From NCBI GenBank assembly GCA_947487385.1, contig CANKWU010000006.1:1-64000 (forward strand): a stretch of 64,000 bases of DNA. Reading direction: 5' to 3'. Below, one piece after another: positions 18,130 through 26,512 of the stretch. The stretch's first letter is position 1, and each line of letters opens with the position of its first letter. The notes beneath the pieces were generated by a model. It had not been told where the DNA came from and did not search any database. It saw only the letters and a list, made by a program, of their open reading frames with translations. This DNA is from Spartobacteria bacterium (lineage in GTDB: Bacteria; Verrucomicrobiota; Verrucomicrobiia; Chthoniobacterales; UBA6821). Made by a program: the position numbers and the translations under genes.

Positions 18130-18873
18130 CTATACCCCGAGTTTCGCCTCGGGGAACTCCTTGGCGACCGACTCGAAGACAGTCTTGGCAAACTGGACCC
18201 GAGCATACCACTTGTAGTCTCCGGCTATGAGCGTCCAGGGAGCAAACTTCGTCGAGGTTTTCTGAAACATGATTTCGGCCGCCTCGTTGTGCTGCCTCCA
18301 CTTACGGCGGTTGCGCCAGTCCTCATCGTTAATTTTCCAGTGCTTGTAGGGATCGGCCTGACGCTCCTTGAAGCGTTTGAGTTGCTCTGCCTTCGAGACC
18401 TGAAGGAAAAGCTTGATCATGATAGCCCCACCCTCGACTAGGGTCTGCTCAAACTCGTTGATCTCTCGATAAGCCCTCGCCCATTCATCCTTGGAGGCGA
18501 ATCCCTCAACCCTTTCCACCAGTACACGCCCGTACCAAGAGCGATCAAACACGGCCAATTCTCCGACCGGAGGAGTCTTATTCCAAAAGCGCCACATGTA
18601 ATGGTGACGATACTCCTCGGCTGTCGGTTTTTGGGTTGAGTAGACACGCACAAGACGCGGATCAAGACGCTCCAGCGCGCGCTTGATGGCACCACCCTTC
18701 CCGGCGGCATCAGGCCCCTCGAGCACAATAATAACCGTGCGTTTGCTCTCCTTGAGGCGGAGTTGGAGATTTAATAACCCCAGTTGATACTTTTTGAGAT
18801 CGCGCGCATATGACTCCTTGCTGATCTGCTTGTTCTGGTCGAGTTGATCGAGTTTGAGGGTCTTGAAGTTCAT
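18130..18873 (-). CDS. polyphosphate kinase 2 family protein
   Basis: Transfers phosphate between polyphosphate and nucleotides. The 247-residue protein is a single PPK2 domain: Walker A GPDAAGKG at residues 53-60, the DxxxxxR-type acidic helix after it (RALERLDPRLVRV), the lid segment HYMWRFW at 91-97, and Walker B/arginine cluster FDRSWYGRVLVERVEG at 109-124. Length and the YMWRFW motif fit a class III-type or polyphosphate:nucleotide phosphotransferase; the exact substrate (AMP, ADP or GDP) cannot be told from the sequence. Its upstream gap holds part of a dispersed repeat (18923-18945). Confidence 0.92.
   Translation of the reverse strand: MNFKTLKLDQLDQNKQISKESYARDLKKYQLGLLNLQLRLKESKRTVIIVLEGPDAAGKGGAIKRALERLDPRLVRVYSTQKPTAEEYRHHYMWRFWNKTPPVGELAVFDRSWYGRVLVERVEGFASKDEWARAYREINEFEQTLVEGGAIMIKLFLQVSKAEQLKRFKERQADPYKHWKINDEDWRNRRKWRQHNEAAEIMFQKTSTKFAPWTLIAGDYKWYARVQFAKTVFESVAKEFPEAKLGV
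18135..18154. terminator. stem-loop in the ilvD-ppk2 convergence point
   Basis: CCCCGAG (18135-18141) pairs exactly with CTCGGGG (18148-18154) around a six-base loop. It lies 12 bases past the ilvD stop and inside the last codons of ppk2. A convergent position suits a shared terminator, but neither side carries a T-run of more than four, so it may instead depend on Rho or simply be coding sequence. Confidence 0.35.
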
Positions 18874-18922
18874 GAAAAATGGATGTGAAAATATGGAATT
18901 GATTGCCTACTCAATGATTCAC

Positions 18923-18945
18923 ATCAGGAACTCAGGAAAAGAAAG
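18923..18945. repeat. half copy of the AATATGGAACTCAGGAA repeat family
   Basis: ATCAGGAACTCAGGAAAAG at 18923 onward matches the inner part of the dispersed element seen complete at 27711-27846 and 52549-52636. ATATGGAAT at 18891-18899 nearby is a possible degraded outer end. It lies between the stop of the DsbD-like gene and the start of ppk2, about 50 bases upstream of ppk2. Confidence 0.6.
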
Positions 18946-18954
18946 ACAGAAAGA

Positions 18955-21054
18955 TCATTTTGTTAATGCATCAATGACAATCTTCTGAGTCAGCAGTTCC
19001 GGTAGGACGATAGGATCACTTCCCTTGCCCGGCGGATAATAGACAGCGAGCGGGACGCCGACGCGACCGAAGGACTTCAGCGCAGCAGTGATGGCAGGAT
19101 CAGCGTTGGTCCAGTCGCCTTTCATCGCTATGATTTCCCTCTCTTTGATGAACTGCCTGACAGCCGGGACGTTGATTGCAGTGCGTTCGTTGAACTGGCA
19201 AGTCAGACACCAAGAGGCTGTGAAATCGAGAAACACAGGCTTTCCCTCGGCTCGGAGAGCAGTGAGGGCTTCCGGCGTGTAAGGAACCCATGCAATTCCA
19301 TCTACTGCGCCGCTTGTCTTGAGCGTCGCGGCTTGTGTAACCCTGATCCGTTGCGCGGCGAAGGCAATGGCGGCAAGGGCTAGAAGAACAATCAGAGAGA
19401 GATAGACTACATGGGCCCGCGAGCCGCCAACAGAAAGAATCCCGAAGAGCCAAGCGCAGAATCCAAGGATCAGGAAGAGCGCCAGAAGGGTGAGAGCAGC
19501 TTCATTTCCTCGCTGATTTTGCAGAACCCAGAGTAACCAGAGATTGGTGGCCAGGAGAGGGAATCCCATGAACTGCTTGAGGCGCTCCATCCAGACTCCC
19601 GGCTTGGGAATCCATTTTCTCCATCCCGGTTGTGCCGAGAGCACTAGGTAGGGAAGCGACATGCCGAGTGCCACGGAGGCGAACATCGCCAGAATAACAA
19701 GAGAGCTCTGTCCAAAAGCAAAACCCAGCGCACTACCCAGGAAGGGAGCCGTGCAGGGCGTGGCAAGAAGTGTGGCAAATAATCCCTGAAAGAAAGATCC
19801 TCCATATCCTTCACGCCGCGCGGTATGGTCCAGCGAAGTAGTGGCGCTGCCTGGGAGTGTAATCTCGAAGAGACCGAAGAGATTGAGAGCAAAGAGGAAG
19901 ACCAAAACACTGAGCCCGACGACAAAGAGAGGATTCTGAAATTGGAAGGCACCCCAGGTAACTTGTGACCCTCCGGCCTTGAGCGCAATCACCAACAAAC
20001 CAAGCCCCAGAAACCAAATGAAGATCCCTGCGGCGAAAGCAAGTCCATGACAAAAGATCCGCTTCGGGGATTCTCCCGCCTGAGCAATAAAGCTAAAAAT
20101 CTTGAGCGAGATCACCGGAAGGACGCACGGCATCAGGTTCAGGATCAGACCACCAAGAAAGCCCGAGAAAAGGGCCGCGATCAAGACCCCGAATGAAATC
20201 CCTGCATGCTCACTACTCCCAGCCGAATTCCTGAGCGATCCTCCGATCCACCAAGCTTGTCGTGAGTCTCCTGTTGATTCGACCAGCAGGGCATGAAAGG
20301 GCGAGGGGCCATCCCAGGGAATCGAGAAGACAACGGCAGGCCCTTCTGCTCCTTCGGAAACAAGTCGCGTCACATGACCAACCGTCGTTCCCTCCGAAGG
20401 ATCGGGATAGAGTTCATAGGTCGCACCGCCCTGTCCAGTGAAGGAGATCGCCTTGTTTCCCCCCTTTGCTGAAATGGAGACTGAGAATGGAGGCAGTCCT
20501 ATTGTCGGCCATTCTCCTTTGGACACATAGGAGCTCAACCACCGCACAATTTTTGTTGTGGGACCGGAAATCTCACAGCTCACTTCGGTTGATCCCGGAA
20601 CACAGAGCTCCTTGCAGGCAAGCCATGAGAGAGAGGCCTTCAGTTCAATGGGCTGATCCTTGGGGATCTCCTTTGGCGGAGTGATCACGGCCCTCAGAAG
20701 CTGTCGCTTCTCGTATCCGTAAATCAGCATGTCGCCAGGCTCAGAGAACTGATTGGGAATCGAGAATTCAAGCGGGCCGACATTCCATCCAGGAGGCAAA
20801 TGCCAAATGACCTTGGGAGGGACTCCAGAATCTCCAGGATAACGCCAGTAGGTATGCCAACCCGGTTTCAGATCGAGAACGACCACTGCCATGAAGGGCT
20901 GCCCAGGCACCAGCGGCATCGAGGCGTCGAAGACCAGCGAGACATCGACCCCCTCACCCGTCCCCGCAAACAAGGAGAAGGGGAGCAACAGAAACCCCAC
21001 ACACCCAAGGAATGCAAGGAATGGGGACAGGAGAATTTTCTTCATACCATTCAC
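18955..21054 (-). CDS. DsbD/ScsB-type thiol:disulfide interchange protein
   Basis: Inner-membrane protein that carries electrons from cytosolic thioredoxin to periplasmic thiols. The 699-residue protein has a signal/anchor (residues 7-30), an N-terminal periplasmic domain of the ScsB kind with WLACKELCVPG (C147, C151), a block of about eight membrane helices (300-590) with the paired cysteines in NLMPCVLPVISLK and ATPCTAPFLG, and a C-terminal thioredoxin domain with FTASWCLTCQ (C616, C619). All three redox pairs are present. The start is GTG, overlapping the TGA of the ABC ATPase gene by four bases; an internal ATG three codons on is an alternative. Confidence 0.93.
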   Translation of the reverse strand: MNGMKKILLSPFLAFLGCVGFLLLPFSLFAGTGEGVDVSLVFDASMPLVPGQPFMAVVVLDLKPGWHTYWRYPGDSGVPPKVIWHLPPGWNVGPLEFSIPNQFSEPGDMLIYGYEKRQLLRAVITPPKEIPKDQPIELKASLSWLACKELCVPGSTEVSCEISGPTTKIVRWLSSYVSKGEWPTIGLPPFSVSISAKGGNKAISFTGQGGATYELYPDPSEGTTVGHVTRLVSEGAEGPAVVFSIPWDGPSPFHALLVESTGDSRQAWWIGGSLRNSAGSSEHAGISFGVLIAALFSGFLGGLILNLMPCVLPVISLKIFSFIAQAGESPKRIFCHGLAFAAGIFIWFLGLGLLVIALKAGGSQVTWGAFQFQNPLFVVGLSVLVFLFALNLFGLFEITLPGSATTSLDHTARREGYGGSFFQGLFATLLATPCTAPFLGSALGFAFGQSSLVILAMFASVALGMSLPYLVLSAQPGWRKWIPKPGVWMERLKQFMGFPLLATNLWLLWVLQNQRGNEAALTLLALFLILGFCAWLFGILSVGGSRAHVVYLSLIVLLALAAIAFAAQRIRVTQAATLKTSGAVDGIAWVPYTPEALTALRAEGKPVFLDFTASWCLTCQFNERTAINVPAVRQFIKEREIIAMKGDWTNADPAITAALKSFGRVGVPLAVYYPPGKGSDPIVLPELLTQKIVIDALTK

Positions 21055-22061
21055 ACGAATGACTCTAGCCGATGTTTCTCCTGCTGGCCTCCGAAAACCT
21101 TACGGATGACCTCCTCGATAGGCACCTCTTGCACGGAGAGGTCGATCACCTGACCTCCAGCGAGGAGAGATGTGCAGGCATGAGGCACTTCGGCACGGGC
21201 CACCTCGATCTTGATCTGCAGGGGATTGCGTTCCAGAACGCTCCCTGGGGGTACAAAATGCTCGGGCAACGGGGTACTGAAGTCGGCCTCGATAATCTTG
21301 GTGGAGGTGAATCTAGAGACTACTTCTTCGAGCGATCCATCGAAGAAAATCTTGCCATGATCGATCAGGATCACCCGTTCGCAGAGCTCTTCGATATCTT
21401 GCATGTAATGGCTGGTGAGCAGTGTCACGACTTTGTGGCGGCGGTTATACTCACGGAGAAACTCTCTGACCTTTTTCTGACTCATCACATCCAGACCGAT
21501 CGTCGGCTCATCGAGGAAAAGAACTTTTGGACGGTGCAGCAGGGCAGCTATTAACTCCATCTTCATCCGCTCCCCGAGGCTCAGTTCCCTTACCATCACG
21601 CCCATCTTGTCGCGGACGTCGAGCAATTCTATCAGCTCCCCGACCGTCGACTCAAATTCCTTCCGATCAATCCCGTAGATCGCTCGGTTTAGCTCCAGCG
21701 ATTCGCGTGCTGGAAGATCCCACCAGAGGGCATTCTTCTGACCCATCAGTAGAGCGAACTGGCGCTTGAGTTCGACGGGACGCTTGGAAGGATTAAATCC
21801 CAGCACCGAGGCGCTTCCCGAGGTCGGCTGGAGCAGTCCTGAGAGCATCTTGAGTACCGTGGTTTTGCCGGCACCATTAGGTCCGAGGAAGCCGACGAAC
21901 TCACCTTCCCCAACGGAAAAGCTGACCCTGTCAGCGGCCTTTGTCTCGGTGTAGGTGCGGTGGAAGAGCCCACGCACAGCCCCCATGAGCCCCTCCTCCT
22001 TCCTGTAGGTACGGAAGGCCTTAGTGAGATCGTTGACTTCAATGACAGGAGATTTATTCAT
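21051..22061 (-). CDS. ABC-2 type transporter ATPase without a permease partner
   Basis: 336 residues. Walker A GPNGAGKTT at 60-68, Q-loop LMGQKNALWWDLP, signature ELSLGERMK, Walker B VLFLDEPTIGLD, H-loop TSHYMQDIEELCERV. The QKNALWWDLP element and the LGERMKMELIAALLHRP segment are typical of the COG4586 group, ATPases of exporters that normally have two six-helix permeases (COG4587 and COG3694) beside them. Here neither follows: trmL is directly upstream and the DsbD-like gene directly downstream, both with 4-base overlaps. Permeases must be elsewhere or absent. Confidence 0.9.
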   Translation of the reverse strand: MNKSPVIEVNDLTKAFRTYRKEEGLMGAVRGLFHRTYTETKAADRVSFSVGEGEFVGFLGPNGAGKTTVLKMLSGLLQPTSGSASVLGFNPSKRPVELKRQFALLMGQKNALWWDLPARESLELNRAIYGIDRKEFESTVGELIELLDVRDKMGVMVRELSLGERMKMELIAALLHRPKVLFLDEPTIGLDVMSQKKVREFLREYNRRHKVVTLLTSHYMQDIEELCERVILIDHGKIFFDGSLEEVVSRFTSTKIIEADFSTPLPEHFVPPGSVLERNPLQIKIEVARAEVPHACTSLLAGGQVIDLSVQEVPIEEVIRKVFGGQQEKHRLESFV

Positions 22062-22525
22062 TTCAGTCGTGCTCCGTTAAGATGCAGTTGCCTTAGTGCT
22101 TCGTACAGGACGATCCCAGTGGACGTTGAGAGATTAATGCTACGGGTCCCTTCCGTCATCGGAATTGTAACTGAGGATTCCGGATTAGCAGCCAGCAGGG
22201 AGGATGGAAGGCCTTTGGATTCCCTACCGAAGACAAGACAATCCCCATCCTGAAACTCCACATCCCAGTAGGCGCGCTCCACCTTGCTACTGAGATACCA
22301 GAACCGGGATTCGGGCATAGCGGATTGCAAATCCTCCAGACGATCCCAGCTCTTGAAATCGAGACGCTCCCAGTAATCAAGTCCGGAACGACGAATATCC
22401 TTTTCAGCGAGAGAGAATCCCAACGGCCCAACCAGATGAAGACGCACACCAGCCGCCACGCAGAGACGGCCGATATTACCGGTATTCTGTGGGATCTCTG
22501 GCTCGATCAGGACAATATGCAGCAT
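22058..22525 (-). CDS. trmL: tRNA (cytidine/uridine-2'-O-)-methyltransferase TrmL
   Basis: SPOUT-class enzyme that methylates the wobble nucleotide 34 of certain tRNA-Leu. The 155-residue protein has the family length and motifs: LIEPEIPQNTGNIGRLC at the N-terminus, LGFSLAEKDIRRSGLDYWE, LVFGRESKGLPSSLL and the knot IPMTEGTRSINLSTSTGIVLYE. Its ATGA end overlaps the ABC ATPase start. The region before it (22548-22578) contains a partial copy of the dispersed repeat. Confidence 0.94.
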   Translation of the reverse strand: MLHIVLIEPEIPQNTGNIGRLCVAAGVRLHLVGPLGFSLAEKDIRRSGLDYWERLDFKSWDRLEDLQSAMPESRFWYLSSKVERAYWDVEFQDGDCLVFGRESKGLPSSLLAANPESSVTIPMTEGTRSINLSTSTGIVLYEALRQLHLNGARLK

Positions 22526-22547
22526 GGATGTTTCGGGATTGAATCTG

Positions 22548-22578
22548 AAAATCAGGAACTCATGAAGCTGAATTCCTT
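22548..22578. repeat. degenerate copy of the dispersed AATATGGAACTCAGGAA element
   Basis: AAATCAGGAACTCATGAAG starting at 22549 resembles the inner arm of the family; AATTCCTTGG follows as a weak opposite arm. It sits 23 bases upstream of trmL (minus) and about 70 upstream of the next plus-strand gene. The same gap has two copies of CCCTCGACT (22607 and 22621). Confidence 0.45.
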
Positions 22579-22644
22579 GGTCCCATAGAGGGTTAAATTC
22601 TCTCGACCCTCGACTCTAGGCCCTCGACTTGGCATCCTTGCCTT

Positions 22645-23040
22645 ATGAACTCCATGTCAGCAATCAGCATCATTTTCGGAATCCTTCTCAATGTGGTTGG
22701 CCTTATCGGTTTCTTCGGAACCGGAGCAACCCATCCTACGTCCCTTATTCCCTGCGGACTCGGCCTCCTGCTGGTAGTCTGCGGCTTGCTGGCACGCATC
22801 GAGAAGATCCGAATGCATGTGATGCATGTGGCGGTCCTGGTCGGCCTGCTTGGCTTCGGAGCTACCGTTTCGGCTTACGGAATGCTTCTTGCTGTGCTGA
22901 ACCAGACGGCCGGAGACAAGACCAACTCCTCCATCGCGAAGATGGCCACAGCCCTTATCTGCGGACTCTACGTAGCCCGCTGCATCCAGTCCTTTGTTCA
23001 GGCTCGTCTGCTCAAGAAGCAGGGCAAGAAAGCTTACTGA
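22645..23040 (+). CDS. small membrane protein of unknown function
   Basis: Not assigned to a family. 131 residues with four hydrophobic segments at about 5-27 (ISIIFGILLNVVGLIGFFG), 33-50 (LIPCGLGLLLVVCGLLA), 60-85 and 100-120, and short charged ends (RIEKIRMH after the second helix, LLKKQGKKAY at the C-terminus). The first helices are close together, so it is probably a four-helix inner-membrane protein with the termini in the cytosol. Alternative start at the second Met (residue 4). No operon partner: trmL is divergent and the next gene is on the other strand. Confidence 0.75.
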   Translation: MNSMSAISIIFGILLNVVGLIGFFGTGATHPTSLIPCGLGLLLVVCGLLARIEKIRMHVMHVAVLVGLLGFGATVSAYGMLLAVLNQTAGDKTNSSIAKMATALICGLYVARCIQSFVQARLLKKQGKKAY

Positions 23041-23137
23041 ATCGGGAGAAAAAGACCCGCTTAGGGCATCCTTGTTTCAGAGGAAGCCCGATCTCAAAAG
23101 AATCGCTTCACGCGCAGCATATGAAGAAATTCATGGT

Positions 23138-24682
23138 TTACTCCGGTTGATCGGTGTCAGTGCGGAAGGGAGCAGCGGGAAGCCCTTCCTTGTTATAGAG
23201 CGTGCCCTTGGGGAAACCTCTCCATCCATATCGGACGGCTATGGGATGGGGAACGGCATCACTCCAAAGCAAAACACTATTGCCCTTGATTTGGCCTTGG
23301 GCCGGAAACCACTTATGGTCGCTACCCGCAAGCGCGAATCCCTTGAGCGAAGTGACTAGAGATGGAGTAACGCCCTCTGACTTCCAAGGAGGGGTACCCA
23401 GCACTAGACCGCTACCCATGGAATCAAAATCCACCCGGACTTTATCGTTATCCCTATCCTTACCCCTCTCTATTTTCATCCCGCGATAGAGAGGCCCAGA
23501 ATCCACGATCTCCTCCCCATAGACACGGTGCCGGGCCAGCAGGGCCAGACGTCTTCCTACATCACGCTTGTCCGGAGGGATCCTCTCGCCGGCGACACCG
23601 AGATCACTGGCCTCTGCCATCCCAGTGAATGGGAGAGAGAGCGCTGAGGCAATTCCCTCCCTGAGCCAGGGCAGCCCGCGGCCCGGGACCGGATTGCCAG
23701 CCTGAGCATGATAGCTCTGAACCGCTAACCCCTCCTCATCTCCAAATCCGGCTGGTGAAACACAATAAAAGGGGAAGGGTCCCTCCCCCCATCTCTCTCT
23801 CCAGTCACGGATCATGCGGGGAAGAATGCGGCGGTACTGCAGGGCCGCAGTACCCTCATCAGACTCCCCTTGATACCAGATGATTCCTGTGATGGCGTAA
23901 GGAATAAGGGGATGGACCAGTTGCTCAAAACACGAGCCGGGTTGGGGATTTCGTGTCTCTCGATCCAGAGATGAAGAGATGGAGGGTGGCTTGGCAAGTG
24001 CACGCTGACTAACCCAGGAGAGGATGGGCGAGTCATCACGAGTGCACTGGATCATACCAATCGGGAGGTGATGGGAAGTTCTCAGGTCCCTCGCAAAGAA
24101 ATATCCCACGGCGGAGAAAGCGGGGGCGCTCTCGGGGGAGCAGACAATCCATCGACCTTTTATCGGATCGCTCTTAGTCCCTAACTGAGTTCCATCTTTG
24201 TCCAAGGAGTGGTCGTACTGGAAAAAACGTAGCTTCTCATCGGCGATTTTCTCATCCGATTCCTTGCCGATAGGAGCATCGGAAAGCGGCAACGCCATAT
24301 TCGCTTCGCCAGCACAGACCCAGACATCGCCCACAATGACATCATGAAGTTCCAGGCGGTTGTTGCCATTGATCACCATGACCAATGGGTCGGGCGATGA
24401 TGGCAATGGGCGCAAGGTGAACCTCCATTTCCCAAAGGCATCGGCCACAGTCTCCTCAGAAAGATTGCCGATTGAAAGGGAGACATGTTCGCCAGGCGAG
24501 GCTGAACCCCACACCGGAAGAGTCACTCCCTGCTGAAGCACCATGTGATCGCCAAAAATCGGCGACATCGAGACATCCGCGTGAAGACCCACTCCAGAGA
24601 GCCAGAGAAATACAAAAAACTCACGCAGAGGCGCAGCGGCGCAGAGGGATTTAAGACACATCCCCTTCAAGTTTTCCCACAA
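23138..24682 (-). CDS. sialate O-acetylesterase-like protein lacking catalytic residues
   Basis: 514 residues with the architecture of secreted sialate O-acetylesterases: N-terminal hydrophobic segment (22-34), a jelly-roll region with PIFGDHMVLQQG and PVWGSASPGE, then an SGNH-like domain. The block I nucleophile motif, normally GQSNM, reads GEANM at 125-129, so the Ser is Ala127. The block near 365-377, normally DIHPxxKxxVG, reads RIPPDKRDVG, so the catalytic His is Pro369. The GGTP oxyanion region is DDSP (216-219). WYQGES (269-274) is kept. Thus probably a binding protein or decaying gene. Its first 20 residues are encoded by a CTCTGCGCC-type repeat, so the true start may be later. Confidence 0.85.
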   Translation of the reverse strand: MWENLKGMCLKSLCAAAPLREFFVFLWLSGVGLHADVSMSPIFGDHMVLQQGVTLPVWGSASPGEHVSLSIGNLSEETVADAFGKWRFTLRPLPSSPDPLVMVINGNNRLELHDVIVGDVWVCAGEANMALPLSDAPIGKESDEKIADEKLRFFQYDHSLDKDGTQLGTKSDPIKGRWIVCSPESAPAFSAVGYFFARDLRTSHHLPIGMIQCTRDDSPILSWVSQRALAKPPSISSSLDRETRNPQPGSCFEQLVHPLIPYAITGIIWYQGESDEGTAALQYRRILPRMIRDWRERWGEGPFPFYCVSPAGFGDEEGLAVQSYHAQAGNPVPGRGLPWLREGIASALSLPFTGMAEASDLGVAGERIPPDKRDVGRRLALLARHRVYGEEIVDSGPLYRGMKIERGKDRDNDKVRVDFDSMGSGLVLGTPPWKSEGVTPSLVTSLKGFALAGSDHKWFPAQGQIKGNSVLLWSDAVPHPIAVRYGWRGFPKGTLYNKEGLPAAPFRTDTDQPE

Positions 24683-24817
24683 GCTTTTGAGTTGGCATCT
24701 GTGGCCGTTTCTTCAAGTGCCTGATTCTTCTGATTTGCTTGCTTGGCCGTTGCTATGCATCCGTTGCATCCAGATTAAAAATCTCCGCTCCTCTATGCCT
24801 ATGCGCCTATGCGCAAG
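24620..24817. repeat. pair of 27-base CTCTGCGCC-type repeats in opposite orientation
   Basis: On the minus strand 24646-24620 reads CTCTGCGCCGCTGCGCC and onwards to GAG; on the plus strand 24791-24817 reads CTCTATGCCTATGCGCC and onwards to AAG. The two 27-base units agree at 20 positions and face each other across about 145 bases. The left copy is inside the N-terminal codons of the sialate-esterase-like gene, the right copy just past the end of the helicase gene. The unit is like the CGCAGAGGCGCAGAG repeats that I know from many environmental genomes. Confidence 0.6.
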
Positions 24818-24828
24818 TCACCGGTTCA

Positions 24829-26412
24829 CTACCTTGGCGCGCGATCCTTCTTGAATCCCTTCACGAACTTGCCCGGCTTTCCTTTTTCAAAGGGAGCTTT
24901 GAAGGATGGCTTAAAAGCTGATTTGAATCCCGGCTTAGGCCCCGCTCCGACAGGACCATGAGCGGAATGATGGGATACAACTCCGGGCTCCCGCTGTTGG
25001 AAATTTCCTTTCTTGAATCCCTTGGCACCCTTTGCCTGGGCGAACCCCTCGTGGTCGGGCAATTCGTTTGGGAACTCGCTCTTGCCAGGAACTTTAGGTG
25101 CAGAGAAGGACTCCTCGACGTTGGCCTGCCCAAGCAGAAGAGAGAAGAGCGCGGAGCAGACCTCCGTAGCCTGGAAACCCTCCTCCATCAAGCGGTCGGT
25201 GAACTGAGTCTGGTCGGCGAATTTGCCGGAGGTAAGGAGTGCCTGCACCTTCCCAAACATCTGCTCGGAACGCTTCCCCTCTACCTCGGATGGGGTCGGG
25301 ATATTCGCCCTGCGGATGCGGGAGTGGGTGAACTTCTCAAGATACTGGATCTTGTAGATATCTCGTCCGGTTACAAAGGTGGCAGCCATGCCCTTCTTGC
25401 CAGCGCGACCGGTACGACCGATGCGATGGACATAGTCCTCAGGATCGTGTGGCAGATCATAGTTAATAACTACCTCGAGGGCATCCACGTCGATTCCACG
25501 CGCAGCGACATCAGTGGCCACGAGGAACTCGAACTCCGAGTTCTTGAACTTGTTCATGACGCGCGTGCGCTGGGCTTGGGTAATGCCTCCATGGAGGCGG
25601 TCCGCAGAGAATCCCTGAGCAAGTAGGGCATCGGCAAGTTCATCAACCATGCGCTGGGTATTGCAAAAAATGATTCCCAGACGGAATCCATAAAAATCGA
25701 CCAGACGGATTAAAGACTGCGTCTTGCCGCGTGGCGGAATCTCGTAGAAAAACTGCTCAATATCAGGAGCGGCTACATCCTTGCGCTCGATCGCAACGGT
25801 CTTCGCTTCGCGGGAGTAACGGCTGATTAGCTGTTTGATGGGACCGGAGAGGGTGGCGGAGAAGAAGACCGTCTGTCGCTCATCGGGCGTCGCGTCCAGG
25901 ATCTTCTGAATGTCGTCGCGGAATCCCATGTCGAGCATCCGGTCGGCCTCGTCCAAGATCGCGACCTTGAGCTGATCCAGCTTAAGAGTGCCGCGCTCAA
26001 GATGGTCGATGATGCGTCCGGGGGTACCGATAACTATCTGAACTCCTTTCTTGAGCTCAAAAAGCTGGCGATCATAGGAGGCGCCACCATAGATGGGCAC
26101 CGAGTGGATAGAGCGCTTGAAGGCAGTCAGCCGGTGTACCTCGTCAGCGACCTGCTCGGCGAGCTCGCGGGTGGGACAAAGGATCAGAACCTGAACAGCC
26201 TTGCTGGCGGGGTCAACTTTTTCGATAGCAGGAATTGCAAATGCTGCCGTCTTTCCGGAGCCTGTCTGGGACTGCCCCACAAGATCGCCTCCAGCCAGCA
26301 GGACGGGAATCGCTGCGGACTGAATCGGCGTTGCCTCCTCAAAACCAAGCTGGGCGACGGCCTTGAGGATTTCAGGTGAGAGCCCAAGGCTATCGAAGCG
26401 GTGTTTTTCCAT
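24829..26412 (-). CDS. DEAD-box ATP-dependent RNA helicase
   Basis: Unwinds RNA in cold adaptation, ribosome assembly or decay. 527 residues: Q motif (FDSLGLSPEILKAVAQLGF, TPIQ), motif I SQTGSGKT at 48-55, PTREL, GTPGR, motif II DEADRMLDMGF, motif III SAT, then IIFCNTQ, ATDVAARGIDV and motif VI HRIGRTGRAG. The RecA core ends near 370; residues 370-440 form a helical extension, and 440-527 are a basic tail with Phe/Lys/Gly repeats (GFKSAFKPSFKAPFEKGKPGK cut short), likely RNA-binding. It cannot be named cshA, deaD or rhlE with confidence. Confidence 0.94.
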   Translation of the reverse strand: MEKHRFDSLGLSPEILKAVAQLGFEEATPIQSAAIPVLLAGGDLVGQSQTGSGKTAAFAIPAIEKVDPASKAVQVLILCPTRELAEQVADEVHRLTAFKRSIHSVPIYGGASYDRQLFELKKGVQIVIGTPGRIIDHLERGTLKLDQLKVAILDEADRMLDMGFRDDIQKILDATPDERQTVFFSATLSGPIKQLISRYSREAKTVAIERKDVAAPDIEQFFYEIPPRGKTQSLIRLVDFYGFRLGIIFCNTQRMVDELADALLAQGFSADRLHGGITQAQRTRVMNKFKNSEFEFLVATDVAARGIDVDALEVVINYDLPHDPEDYVHRIGRTGRAGKKGMAATFVTGRDIYKIQYLEKFTHSRIRRANIPTPSEVEGKRSEQMFGKVQALLTSGKFADQTQFTDRLMEEGFQATEVCSALFSLLLGQANVEESFSAPKVPGKSEFPNELPDHEGFAQAKGAKGFKKGNFQQREPGVVSHHSAHGPVGAGPKPGFKSAFKPSFKAPFEKGKPGKFVKGFKKDRAPR

Positions 26413-26512
26413 AATGATATTAATCTACGCCCTAAAGAGGTCTGCGTCACCCTTGTTCGGAGAAATGAAACCGATTCTTTTTCTTTGAGGTCACTGCTGT
26501 CATGACTATCCG

